This document shows, piece by piece, positions 43,823 through 51,824 of a stretch of DNA of 64,000 nt (positions within the stretch are counted from its first letter, which is position 1; each line of letters opens with the position of its first letter). The notes under the pieces were generated by a model. It saw nothing but the letters and a program-made list of their open reading frames with translations, searched no databases and had not been told where the DNA came from. The position numbers and the translations under genes are program-made. Source of the DNA: F-183 sp964627455 (GTDB taxonomy: Bacteria > Acidobacteriota > Terriglobia > Bryobacterales > Bryobacteraceae); the NCBI GenBank assembly GCA_964627455.1, contig CAZVKC010000041.1:5971-69970 (forward strand), in the 5' to 3' direction.

Positions 43823-44566
43823 TTAGTCGTTTCCTTCGGCGGCGTTCGGATCCTGGTTGAATTCGACTTTCGCCAGTTCCATGATCGAGTAGTCCTGGCC
43901 ATCGATCAGGAAGGTTTTCTGGCCGTAAGGAACCGGGTCCTCGCCGGTGGTGTCCCAGATCGTCGCGCGGCCAAGACGCACCTGGTCGTCCGCTTGTTTG
44001 AAGCTGAACGGGAAGAGCGCGGGCAGGAGCACTTCGCCCAATTCGGTTCCCTTGAAGCTCGGTCCTGTGCGGATGAAGGCAGGGCGCCAGAGCAGGTCGC
44101 GCAGTTTGGTGGGCGGCTGGAACTCGATTTCCTGGATGTGTTCGTAGCCGATCCAGAGGTAGGCGCCGGCGGCAAACAATTCGAAACGGGGCCCGACACG
44201 GGGATCGGAATCCTCCATCCATTCGAAGTCCTTCGTCTCACCGTTGGTGAGGGTGACTTTTCCGCCGCGAAGTTTGGTTTCGTCAACTGCGTGGCTCGGG
44301 TAGTCGCGCTCTTCGAATGTCTTGTGCCGGATGCGTTCGCCGTGCAGGGCAGACATATAGAGCACAGCCCCCATCTTCGCTTCGCCGCTGACGTCGGCAA
44401 GAAGATTGAGATGCTTGTCTGCGCGCTCGAATTCACCTGCGAAGCACAGAAGTTCAAACAGGAACGTACGGCGCTTTGCGTCCGTCGGGTTATCCCGAAG
44501 TTCCGCGGCGAGGCTCTGAATGGCCTCGTTGAGTTTTCCTTCGTTGTACAGCGCTCTTGCTTTCAC
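43823..44566 (-). CDS. tagJ: T6SS accessory protein TagJ (ImpE/SciE)
   Basis: A 247-residue ImpE-family protein. Visible are the N-terminal TPR-like helices (ARALYNEGKLNEAIQSLAAELRDNPTDAKRRTFLFELLCFAGEF) and the C-terminal ImpE domain (DSDPRVGPRFELFAAGAYLWI, LRDLLWRPAF, LPALFPFS, YGQKTFLIDG). TagJ binds the TssB N-terminus and modulates ClpV engagement. GTG 44566 is preferred because it has AGGA seven bases upstream and begins the conserved helix; the frame is open to 44650 but without homology. Confidence 0.9.
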   Translation of the reverse strand: MKARALYNEGKLNEAIQSLAAELRDNPTDAKRRTFLFELLCFAGEFERADKHLNLLADVSGEAKMGAVLYMSALHGERIRHKTFEERDYPSHAVDETKLRGGKVTLTNGETKDFEWMEDSDPRVGPRFELFAAGAYLWIGYEHIQEIEFQPPTKLRDLLWRPAFIRTGPSFKGTELGEVLLPALFPFSFKQADDQVRLGRATIWDTTGEDPVPYGQKTFLIDGQDYSIMELAKVEFNQDPNAAEGND

Positions 44567-44584
44567 TGGAATTTCCTTCCTCTC

Positions 44585-44599
44585 TGGCGGGACCCGCCA
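44585..44599 (-). other. Short stem-loop upstream of tagJ
   Basis: TGGCGGG and CCCGCCA form an inverted repeat just before the tagJ ribosome site. On the minus strand it follows a small GC hairpin (44609-44619) and a TTTTCGTTTT stretch, which together could attenuate read-through from hcp. Confidence 0.35.
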
Positions 44600-44683
44600 A
44601 AACGAAAACCGGGCGGCCCGCGAATCCCTCTCGGGGAACTCACGAGCCACCCTTTCGCTCTCAGTCTTGTGGCGACCGGATCA

Positions 44684-45172
44684 CTAGACCTTGGTTCCGG
44701 TCTTCAGGTTGTAGCCGAACTTGATGCCGGCGTCGAGCGTTCCGTCCTTCTTCTGCGGCTTGTACTCCATCTCGATCTTGGTGAAGTTGAACGACACCTG
44801 ATCGGTGGGGAGGGGATTGCCGTGTCCGGAACCGCCAGTCTGATAGCTGGAGATCAGGATGTCGGTGAACTTCCATTCCACGAACACCTGCTGGTCGCCG
44901 CCCGCCTTGCGGATGTGGAGGATGGCGTCGCCGATGTGCTCACCGGTGGCGCAGGCGCCGAACAGTTTCGGGCTGCTGATGCCGTATTCCATCGTGAAGT
45001 GGAAGTCCTGCATCGAGACCTTGCCGGAGCCGGCGCCCGAACCGATCGAGCTCGAACCCGCGTTGGATTCGCCCCACGACCAGGACTGCAGCTCGATCCA
45101 CTTTTCGTGTCCCTTTTGAGTCGACTCGCCGTCGATCGTCTTAATCTTGAGTAAGTAATCTGAACCAGCCAT
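44684..45172 (-). CDS. hcp: Hcp tube protein (TssD), copy 1
   Basis: A 162-residue Hcp that stacks as hexamers to form the inner T6SS tube and carry small effectors. It shows the Hcp1-type N-terminus DYLLKIKTIDGES, then HEKWIELQSWSWGESN, MQDFHFTMEYGISSPKLF and VSFNFTKIEMEYKPQ. The protein is identical to copy 2. Only five nucleotide differences are visible across the coding region, all synonymous, including TAG versus TAA stops. The flanking DNA is not duplicated. Confidence 0.95.
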   Translation of the reverse strand: MAGSDYLLKIKTIDGESTQKGHEKWIELQSWSWGESNAGSSSIGSGAGSGKVSMQDFHFTMEYGISSPKLFGACATGEHIGDAILHIRKAGGDQQVFVEWKFTDILISSYQTGGSGHGNPLPTDQVSFNFTKIEMEYKPQKKDGTLDAGIKFGYNLKTGTKV

Positions 45173-45231
45173 TGTAGTTTCCTTTAGCCTTTCGTTTCAA
45201 AAATGATGTTTTATGTTTTGAGTTTCGGGTT

Positions 45232-45254
45232 GGGGCCGGTGCTGAGCCGGCCCC
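45232..45254 (-). other. Stem-loop between the two hcp genes
   Basis: A perfect 8-bp stem (GGGGCCGG / CCGGCCCC, 7-base loop) about 20 bases after the copy 2 stop. No T run follows on the minus strand, so partial termination or 3'-end protection is more likely than a full stop. Confidence 0.5.
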
Positions 45255-45273
45255 TGGTTGAAAAACGCGAAGC

Positions 45274-45762
45274 TTAGACCTTGGTTCCGGTCTTGAGGTT
45301 GTAGCCGAACTTGATGCCGGCGTCGAGCGTTCCGTCCTTCTTCTGCGGCTTGTACTCCATCTCGATCTTGGTGAAGTTGAACGACACCTGATCGGTGGGG
45401 AGGGGATTGCCGTGTCCGGAACCGCCAGTCTGATAGCTGGAGATCAGGATGTCGGTGAACTTCCATTCCACGAACACCTGCTGGTCGCCGCCCGCCTTGC
45501 GGATGTGGAGGATGGCGTCGCCGATGTGCTCACCGGTGGCGCAGGCGCCGAACAGTTTCGGGCTGCTGATGCCGTATTCCATCGTGAAGTGGAAGTCCTG
45601 CATCGAGACCTTGCCGGAGCCGGCGCCCGAACCGATCGAGCTCGAACCCGCGTTGGATTCGCCCCACGACCAGGACTGCAGCTCGATCCACTTTTCGTGT
45701 CCTTTTTGAGTCGACTCGCCGTCGATGGTCTTAATCTTGAGTAAGTAATCTGAACCCGCCAT
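45274..45762 (-). CDS. hcp: Hcp tube protein (TssD), copy 2
   Basis: Same 162-residue protein as copy 1, placed 590 bases upstream in transcription order. A strong AGGAGA ribosome site precedes ATG 45762, and a 12-bp perfect hairpin lies about 28 bases upstream of the start. Copy 1 has a different leader (AAAGGAAA-type ribosome site). Two adjacent identical genes would raise the dose of the most abundant tube subunit. Confidence 0.95.
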   Translation of the reverse strand: MAGSDYLLKIKTIDGESTQKGHEKWIELQSWSWGESNAGSSSIGSGAGSGKVSMQDFHFTMEYGISSPKLFGACATGEHIGDAILHIRKAGGDQQVFVEWKFTDILISSYQTGGSGHGNPLPTDQVSFNFTKIEMEYKPQKKDGTLDAGIKFGYNLKTGTKV

Positions 45763-45789
45763 GTTGGCTGTTCTCCTTTCATCTATTCA

Positions 45790-45820
45790 TGCGTGGACCA
45801 GGACGAAACTGGTCCACGCA
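45790..45820 (-). other. Perfect 12-bp stem-loop in the hcp leader
   Basis: TGCGTGGACCAG (45790-45801) pairs completely with 45809-45820 around a seven-base loop. It sits between tssC and hcp copy 2. On the minus strand it is followed by TGAATAG, not a T run, so it is unlikely to terminate and may set the 5' end of a processed, stable hcp mRNA. On the plus strand a T run follows nearby. Confidence 0.65.
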
Positions 45821-45833
45821 CCGGAACTATTTT

Positions 45834-47318
45834 TTACTTGCGAGCCGAGGCCGGGAGATCGGCCACGAGGCGCAGCGAAACCGACAGTTCGTCCAGCTGG
45901 AAGTGCGGCCGGAGGAAGGCCACAGCGCGGTATGCGCCGGGCTTTCCGGGCACTTCAGTGACCTGGATGGCGGCTTCACGCAGCGGCTTCTGCGCCTTGT
46001 AGTGCGGGGACGCGGAATCATCCGGCAGCACGTACTGCAGGATCCACTGGTTGAGCCACTTCTCGCAGTCCGTTCTCGACATGAAGCTGCCGATCTTGTC
46101 GCGCATCATCGACTTCAGATAGTGCGCGAAACGGGATACCGCGAAGATGTAGGGGAGTTGGGTCGAGAGGCGGGCGTTGGCGTTCGCCGCGTCCTTGTCG
46201 TACATCTTCGCCTTCTGGCAGGACTGTACGGAGAAGAACGCTGCGTAGTCGGTGCCCTTGCAGTGCACGAGCGGGATGAAGCCAAGGTCCGCGAGTTCCT
46301 TTTCACGGCGGTCCGTGATCGGGACTTCGGTCGGGCACTTCAGCGCCACGTCGCCCTCATCGGTATAGAAGTTGTGCACCGGCAGGCCTTCGACGAGGCC
46401 GCCGCCTTCCACGCCGCGGATCGCCGCACACCAGCCATGCAGAGCAAAGGCGTTGGTGAGGCGGGCGCCGAGCGCGTAAGCCGCGTTGCCCCAGAGGTAC
46501 TTGCTGTGATCGGTTCCGTCGACACCTTCTTCATAGGAGAAGCCGTCGATCTGCACTCCGTCCTTGCCATACGGCTGGCGGACCAGCACGTGCGGCACGC
46601 AGAGGCCGACGTAGCGGGAGTCTTCCGACTGGCGGAAGCTCTTCCACTTGGCGTACTCGGTGGTGTCGAAGATCTTGGCGAGGTCGCGCGGAGCGTCCAA
46701 CTGGGTAAAGCTATCCAAGTTGAACAGGTCCGGCGTCGCGGCCGAAAGGAACGGCGCATGGGCGGATGCGGCCACCTGCGACACGCGCTCGAGCAGTTCG
46801 ATGTCTTCCGGTCCACGGCCGAATTCGTAGTCGCCGATCAACGCCGCGAAGGGCGCGCCGCCGAACATGCCGTATTCTTCTTCGTAGACCTTCTTGAACA
46901 ACGCGCTCTGGTCGAATTCCGGCGCGCGCTGCAGATCGCGGAGCAGTTCGCGCTTGTTGGCGTTGAACAGCTTGATCTTCAGCTTGTCGCTGGTTTCGCT
47001 CTGGTTGAGGAGATACTTCACGCCGCGCCAGGTGCCTTCCAGTTTCTGGAATTGCGGGTGGTGCAGGATCTCGTTCAACTGGATGGACAGAAGGTGATCG
47101 ATCTGCGCGATGCGCGCATTGATCATCGACTCGACGTCGCGGCTCACGGTCATGGAGCCTTCGAGAACCTGGGCAATGAACTCCTTGACGAGTTCCTTGC
47201 CGCGTTCCTTCATCGAATCGTCTTTGGCGATGCGGCCTTCACTTACGATCTGGTCGAGCAGGCTACCTTCAAGAACCTGCTCCTGTGCCGCTTTTGCGGA
47301 ACGTTGTGCGTCAGCCAT
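45834..47318 (-). CDS. tssC: T6SS sheath large subunit TssC (VipB)
   Basis: A 494-residue contractile sheath subunit. Diagnostic stretches are INARIAQIDHLLSIQLNEILHH, FQKLEGTWRGVKYL, FGGAPFAALIGDYEFGRGPED, LCVPHVLVRQPYG, YLWGNAAYALGARL and the C-terminal FLRPHFQLDELSVSLRLVADLP. It interlocks with TssB through its N-terminal helix. It starts three bases after tssB. Confidence 0.96.
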   Translation of the reverse strand: MADAQRSAKAAQEQVLEGSLLDQIVSEGRIAKDDSMKERGKELVKEFIAQVLEGSMTVSRDVESMINARIAQIDHLLSIQLNEILHHPQFQKLEGTWRGVKYLLNQSETSDKLKIKLFNANKRELLRDLQRAPEFDQSALFKKVYEEEYGMFGGAPFAALIGDYEFGRGPEDIELLERVSQVAASAHAPFLSAATPDLFNLDSFTQLDAPRDLAKIFDTTEYAKWKSFRQSEDSRYVGLCVPHVLVRQPYGKDGVQIDGFSYEEGVDGTDHSKYLWGNAAYALGARLTNAFALHGWCAAIRGVEGGGLVEGLPVHNFYTDEGDVALKCPTEVPITDRREKELADLGFIPLVHCKGTDYAAFFSVQSCQKAKMYDKDAANANARLSTQLPYIFAVSRFAHYLKSMMRDKIGSFMSRTDCEKWLNQWILQYVLPDDSASPHYKAQKPLREAAIQVTEVPGKPGAYRAVAFLRPHFQLDELSVSLRLVADLPASARK

Positions 47319-47321
47319 GGA

Positions 47322-47834
47322 TTATTCACCCTCCCCCTTCAGCTCTTCACGCAACTTGTCGAGCTTGCCGGTATCCTGCACGGTGTTCAGCAGGACTTCG
47401 TCGAGCTTGTCGTTGCCCTGCAGGCTGCCGCGGAGATCCGACAGGCGGGTCCGCAGGTCGAGCAATTCGCGCAACGGCTTCACCTGGCGCGCAACACGCT
47501 CGGGTTCGAAGTCTTCCATGCTCTTGAAGTGCAGGTCGACCTTCAACTGCGGCGCGTTGGGGTCCTCGCTCAACTTGTTTTCGACGTTGAACGCGAGGTG
47601 CGGCTTCATGCCTTCGAGCACGCTGTCGAAGTTGTCTGGAGTCACCTCAACGAACTTGCGGTCCTTCAGCCGCGGCAACGGTTCGGTCGGCTGGCCCGAA
47701 AAGTCGCCGAGCACGCCCATTACGAACGGGAGTTCCTTGATTTCGATCGCGTCGCCGACTTCCACGTCGTAGGTGATCTGTACGCGCGGAGGGCGGACCC
47801 GGTCAAGCTTATGCTGAGTACTTCCTTTCGCCAT
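47322..47834 (-). CDS. tssB: T6SS sheath small subunit TssB (VipA)
   Basis: A 170-residue sheath subunit. It shows STQHKLDRVRPPRVQITYDVE near the N-terminus, LPFVMGVLGDFSGQP, KFVEVTPDNFDSVLEGMKPHL and the C-terminal helix that pairs with TssC. It is the first gene of the T6SS operon; GAGG lies eight bases before ATG 47834. Confidence 0.96.
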   Translation of the reverse strand: MAKGSTQHKLDRVRPPRVQITYDVEVGDAIEIKELPFVMGVLGDFSGQPTEPLPRLKDRKFVEVTPDNFDSVLEGMKPHLAFNVENKLSEDPNAPQLKVDLHFKSMEDFEPERVARQVKPLRELLDLRTRLSDLRGSLQGNDKLDEVLLNTVQDTGKLDKLREELKGEGE

Positions 47835-47950
47835 CTTTTATGCCTCGATTCGTTTTCCTTCGTTTCCGCTCTGGCGGAACGGAGAGCATGTGTCTTTCGC
47901 CGGCGGACTCGGCTTCAGCGACCGCGCCGCCGGATGGAAACTGCCCCATG

Positions 47951-47979
47951 ATTGTATATTCGACGCAGGGGTGAGTCAA
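47951..47979 (-). promoter_or_regulatory. Promoter of the T6SS operon
   Basis: TTGACT (47974-47979) and TACAAT (47951-47956) are separated by exactly 17 bases on the minus strand, a near-consensus sigma70-type promoter. It implies an untranslated leader of about 110 bases before tssB, long enough for post-transcriptional control. Confidence 0.65.
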
Positions 47980-48186
47980 GGTTCGCTCAGAGAGGCCCAC
48001 AGAGCAGGTTTTGCGACTGCGGATCCGACTGACTTCGCATGGATGTAACTACCACGCGACCCCGTACCTGCCTTCACACCGTTGTCCCATTCACATCTAT
48101 AAGCGCGAAACACTGCAGAACCGGATCATGCCTAAGTAAATTTTTTTTCAGGACCTTGCGACATACCCCGCGGAAGGGACCCAAGC
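47980..48186. other. Non-coding spacer between glgB end and the T6SS promoter
   Basis: The full gap between tssB and glgB is 352 bases. Outside the promoter I see no gene or clear terminator. An A/T run (TTTTTTTT around 48140) has no preceding stem on either strand. The 14-mer TATAAGCGCGAAAC (48098-48111) recurs at 38231-38244 upstream of clpV. Confidence 0.5.
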
Positions 48187-50343
48187 CTACCGAACGCGGA
48201 ATCCGATTACCCCCAAGGGCGGGAGCGTGATAGTGATCTGGTGCGGTCTCCCTGGATGTTCTGAAGGCTGCGCCTCAATGACGGCGGGGTTGCCGACGCC
48301 GCTGCCGCCGTAGCGGGTGTCGTCTGTGTTGAGGATCTGCCGGTACTGGCCTCCCTGATCGACGCTCAAGCGATAGTTGTGCCGCGGCATCGGTGTGAAG
48401 TTGCACACAAACATCAGGATTTGTTTCCGGTCCTTCGAGTAACGGCAGAACGAGATCACCGATCCTTCGATGTCGTGGAAGTCAACCCACGAGAAGCCCT
48501 CCCAGTGGAAGTCCACCTGATGAAGCGCGGGTTCGGAGCGGTACAGGAAGTTGAGATCCCGCACCAGCATCTGCAGGCCGCGATGGATGGGGTAGTTCAA
48601 CAGATCCCACGGCACGGAGCGCTGATAGTTCCACTCGCTGGTCTGCCCGATCTCACAGCCCATGAACATCAGCTTCTTGCCGGGATGCGAGAACATGTAG
48701 CCGAGAAACGACCGGACGTTGGCGAAGCGCCGCCACTCGTCGCCGGGCATCTTGCCGATCAGCGGCGATTTACCGTGCACCACCTCGTCGTGCGAAACCG
48801 GCAGCACGAAGTTTTCCGAGAAGGCGTACACCAGCGAGAATGTGATGTTGTTGTGATGATACTTGCGATAGACCGGGTCCTGCTGGAAGTAGTGGAACAT
48901 GTCGTGCATCCATCCCATGTTCCACTTCATGGTGAAGCCGAGTCCGCCGATGTAGACCGGCCGAGAGACGAGCGGGAACGAAGTCGATTCCTCGGCGATC
49001 GTCACGGCGCCGGGGACTTCATGCGCCAGTTCGTTGAACTTGCGCAGGAACTCGACGGCTTCGAGGTTCTCGCGGCCGCCGTAGCGGTTGGGGATCCATT
49101 CGCCTTCCTTGCGTGAATAGTCGAGGTACAGCATCGAAGCCACCGCATCGACGCGCAGGCCGTCGATGTGGAACTCCTTCAGCCAGAACAGAGCGTTCGA
49201 GATCAGGAACGTCTTCACTTCATGGCGTCCGAAGTTGAAGATGAGCGTTCCCCAGTCGCGGTGCTCACCCTGGCGGGGATCGGCGTGCTCGTAGAGTTCG
49301 GTGCCGTCGAAGCGGGCGAGTCCGTGGGCGTCCTTGGGGAAGTGCGCCGGGACCCAATCGACAATGATGCCGATGCCTCGCTGGTGCAGGTGATCGACGA
49401 AGTAGCGGAAGTCGTCCGGCGATCCGAAGCGCGCGGTCGGCGCGTAATAGCCGGTGACCTGATAGCCCCAGCTGCCCGAATACGGATGCTCGGCGACCGG
49501 CATCAGTTCGACGTGTGTGTACCCCATGTCGACGACGTAGTCCGCGAGGCGGTGGGCAAGATCGCGATAGTGCAGCGGCTTGTTCTCGGGATCGCGGATC
49601 CAGCTCTCGAGATGCACCTCATATATAGAGAAGGGTTCCTCGAGCAGGTTTTTCGACGCACGTTGCTCCATCCAGCCGCCGTCATTCCACACGTAGCGGC
49701 TGTAGTCGTGCACGATCGACGCCGTGCGCGGCGGGACTTCCGTGGCGAACGCATAGGGGTCGGACTTGAGAGTGCGGCGCCCGCCGGGACCTTGCACCGA
49801 GTATTTGTAGATCGCGCCTTCGCCCAGGTGCGGGAAGAAGAATTCCCAGATGCCACCGTCGCGGCGGCGCATCGGATGGGCGCGGTCGCTCCAGCCGTTG
49901 AAATCGCCGGCGAGTGTGACCACCTCTGCATTGGGAGCCCAGACTGCGAAACGAACGCCGGGTACGCCTTCGCATGTGGCCAGGTGCGCACCGAGGCTGG
50001 TATAGGTCTCGAAGTTCGTGCCTTCCCCATGGAGGTGCAGTTCAAACGGACTCAGCAGGGGCGGGAAGCGATAGGGATCCTCGAAGTCGATGGTGCGGCC
50101 CGTGTGGTCCTCGGACCGGAACCGGTAATCGCGGCGCACGCCGCCGGGGAGTGAAACGCAGAAGAATCCATCAGCGTGGCGCATCTCCATCGGATGTTCC
50201 ACGTTGTCGAGGACGACTTCCATCCGGCGCGCGCCCGGGCGGAAGGCGCGGATTTCCCATCCACCTTCTTCAGCCACAGCGTGTGGGCCAAGGATCGCGA
50301 ACGGGTCCGCGTGGTAGCCTCCCACGATCGCGTCAAGATCCAT
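48187..50343 (-). CDS. glgB: 1,4-alpha-glucan branching enzyme GlgB
   Basis: A GH13 enzyme of 718 residues that introduces alpha-1,6 branches in glycogen. It contains the N1 module and CBM48 (about 10-210, with FAVWAPNAEVVTLAGDFNGW) and the catalytic barrel with VELMPVAEHPYSGSWGYQ, the nucleophile in IDGLRVDAVASMLYLDYSR, the acid Glu in VTIAEESTSFP, and LPVSHDEVVHGK; the C-terminal beta domain follows. I prefer ATG 50343, which has GGAG ten bases upstream; ATG 50352 is possible. It is divergent from the adenosine deaminase-like gene and the start codons nearly touch. Confidence 0.95.
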   Translation of the reverse strand: MDLDAIVGGYHADPFAILGPHAVAEEGGWEIRAFRPGARRMEVVLDNVEHPMEMRHADGFFCVSLPGGVRRDYRFRSEDHTGRTIDFEDPYRFPPLLSPFELHLHGEGTNFETYTSLGAHLATCEGVPGVRFAVWAPNAEVVTLAGDFNGWSDRAHPMRRRDGGIWEFFFPHLGEGAIYKYSVQGPGGRRTLKSDPYAFATEVPPRTASIVHDYSRYVWNDGGWMEQRASKNLLEEPFSIYEVHLESWIRDPENKPLHYRDLAHRLADYVVDMGYTHVELMPVAEHPYSGSWGYQVTGYYAPTARFGSPDDFRYFVDHLHQRGIGIIVDWVPAHFPKDAHGLARFDGTELYEHADPRQGEHRDWGTLIFNFGRHEVKTFLISNALFWLKEFHIDGLRVDAVASMLYLDYSRKEGEWIPNRYGGRENLEAVEFLRKFNELAHEVPGAVTIAEESTSFPLVSRPVYIGGLGFTMKWNMGWMHDMFHYFQQDPVYRKYHHNNITFSLVYAFSENFVLPVSHDEVVHGKSPLIGKMPGDEWRRFANVRSFLGYMFSHPGKKLMFMGCEIGQTSEWNYQRSVPWDLLNYPIHRGLQMLVRDLNFLYRSEPALHQVDFHWEGFSWVDFHDIEGSVISFCRYSKDRKQILMFVCNFTPMPRHNYRLSVDQGGQYRQILNTDDTRYGGSGVGNPAVIEAQPSEHPGRPHQITITLPPLGVIGFRVR

Positions 50344-50359
50344 TTGATTCATGCTCCAC

Positions 50360-50366
50360 TAGTATA
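50360..50366. promoter_or_regulatory. Overlapping divergent -10 elements of glgB and the deaminase gene
   Basis: The minus strand reads TATACT (50361-50366) and the plus strand TAGTAT (50360-50365), overlapping around the palindrome ACTAGT. The two possible start codons are 17 bases apart, so any promoters must lie within or against the coding sequences. No good -35 is visible for either. Confidence 0.35.
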
Positions 50367-50368
50367 GG

Positions 50369-51301
50369 ATGCGTGACTGGCTCGTAGCCCTCCCCAAGGC
50401 GGAACTCCACATACACCTCGAAGGATCGATTGAACCAGCCACCCTGTGTGAGATCGACCGGACGCTCACGGAAGATGAGGTCCGGCGGGCCTATCAATAT
50501 TCCGACTTTCCCGGATTCCTGCAAAGCTTCGCGTTTGCGGCCAAGCGGCTGCGGACCCCGGAGCATTACGCAATTGCAGCGCGGCGCCTGTTCGATCAAC
50601 TGGAAGCGCAGGGCGTAGAGGTCGCGGAGGTCATCCTGTCGGCGGGCGTGGTGCTCTGGAAAGGCCTCGATTTCGCGGGCGTCTGGGATGCGCTGGTGCG
50701 GGAGAGCGAGGCTCGCAGAGGGAGACTGCGCGTGGCGTGGAATCTCGACGCTGTGCGGCAATGGGGCGTCGACAAAGCGTGGGATGTGGTGCGTCTCGCG
50801 GCGGATCGTGTGGACGAGGGCGCGCTGAGTTTTGGATTGGGCGGCGACGAGGCGGGAGGTCCCGCGGCGGAGTTCCGCGAGATCTTTGCGTACGCGCAGG
50901 AACGCGGCATGCGGCTGACGTGTCACGCGGGTGAGACGTGCGGTCCGGAGAGTGTGTGGCAGGCGCTGGAGATCGGCGCGGAACGCATTGGCCACGGGAT
51001 TCGCGCGATCGAGGATCCGGCGCTGGTGGCGCATCTGGCGTCGCGGTCGATCCCCTTGGAGATCTCGATCACCAGCAATGTGCGCACCGGCGCGGTCGGT
51101 TCGCTCGCGGAACATCCGGTGCGGAAATTGTTTGATGCAGGTGTACCGATTGTGTTGAATACCGATGATCCCGCGTTGTTTGGATGCGGCTTGATCGACG
51201 AGTATGTGCTTGCGGCGGAACGTTTCGGGTTCACGGCGGCGGAACTCGAGTCGATCGCGCAGAACGGGTTCCGCTATTCGTTCGTCTCAGCTCAACAGTA
51301 G
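50369..51301 (+). CDS. Adenosine deaminase family hydrolase
   Basis: A cytosolic amidohydrolase-fold deaminase of 310 residues. Zinc ligands and catalytic residues appear in LPKAELHIHLEGSIEP (His-x-His), LTCHAGETCGPESV (His and Glu), RIGHGIRAIEDP, SNVRTGAV, and NTDDPALFG (Asp). It may deaminate adenosine, but close relatives act on aminodeoxyfutalosine in menaquinone synthesis, and the two cannot be separated by eye. ATG 50369 begins the conserved region; no ribosome site is visible. The 3' end overlaps the convergent PAP2 gene by 15 bases. Confidence 0.85.
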   Translation: MRDWLVALPKAELHIHLEGSIEPATLCEIDRTLTEDEVRRAYQYSDFPGFLQSFAFAAKRLRTPEHYAIAARRLFDQLEAQGVEVAEVILSAGVVLWKGLDFAGVWDALVRESEARRGRLRVAWNLDAVRQWGVDKAWDVVRLAADRVDEGALSFGLGGDEAGGPAAEFREIFAYAQERGMRLTCHAGETCGPESVWQALEIGAERIGHGIRAIEDPALVAHLASRSIPLEISITSNVRTGAVGSLAEHPVRKLFDAGVPIVLNTDDPALFGCGLIDEYVLAAERFGFTAAELESIAQNGFRYSFVSAQQ

Positions 51302-51814
51302 GAATGACGTGTAGCCGAGACCGGATCCGATCGCGGCGCCCACCACCACGTCGCTGAGGAAGTGCATCCCCAGAACCACTCGTGACACCGCAATGCTGGC
51401 GGCGCAGAAGGCGAGCGGGACGGTCACGACCGGATAGAACGATGCTACGGAGAACAGCATCGCGAACGCGGTGATGGTATGGCCCGACGGAAATGAAAAC
51501 TGATCCGGAGGCAGTAGTGTCGACCAGCAATGCGGTTCGATCGCACACGGGCGCTTCCGATTGGCCGTCCGCTTGACCCAAAGGAACAAAGCAATGCCGA
51601 AGCCGACGGCGAGAGCCGCGGCAGCGATCGCGCGTCCCCGCTGGTCGCCGCCGAACAGCGCGATGGCGAATCCCAGCGCGTACCACAGCCAGCCGTCGCC
51701 GCCGCGAGTCGCGCAAATCATCCAAAGGCGGATCCAGCGCGGGGCTCGCCAGCGATGCACCCGGCGCATCAACCGGTGATCCTTCTCTGCAACCCAGGAG
51801 AGAGCCGTCGTCAT
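51287..51814 (-). CDS. PAP2-family membrane phosphatase
   Basis: A 175-residue integral membrane protein with about four to five hydrophobic segments. The tripartite phosphatase signature is complete: KRTANRKRP, FPSGHT and SRVVLGMHFLSDVVVG. Such enzymes hydrolyse lipid phosphates (phosphatidic acid or undecaprenyl pyrophosphate). ATG 51814 is preferred over the GTG at 51832, which lies within a perfect DnaA-box sequence. Confidence 0.87.
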   Translation of the reverse strand: MTTALSWVAEKDHRLMRRVHRWRAPRWIRLWMICATRGGDGWLWYALGFAIALFGGDQRGRAIAAAALAVGFGIALFLWVKRTANRKRPCAIEPHCWSTLLPPDQFSFPSGHTITAFAMLFSVASFYPVVTVPLAFCAASIAVSRVVLGMHFLSDVVVGAAIGSGLGYTSFLLLS

Positions 51815-51824
51815 GCTAACAGAG

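Larger units (their letters stand above)
44684..45762 (-). repeat. Tandem duplication of the hcp coding sequence
   Basis: Two direct copies of about 489 bases, 590 bases apart, about 99 percent identical. Homology ends at the start codon on one side and within the stop codon on the other. Confidence 0.95.

Noticed and set aside
45789..47951. 720-residue plus-strand frame opposite tssC and tssB
   Set aside because: Antisense shadow of two conserved T6SS genes; crosses the T6SS promoter.
48139..48148. T run as a terminator
   Set aside because: No stem precedes it on the plus strand and it would read as A's for the minus-strand genes on both sides.
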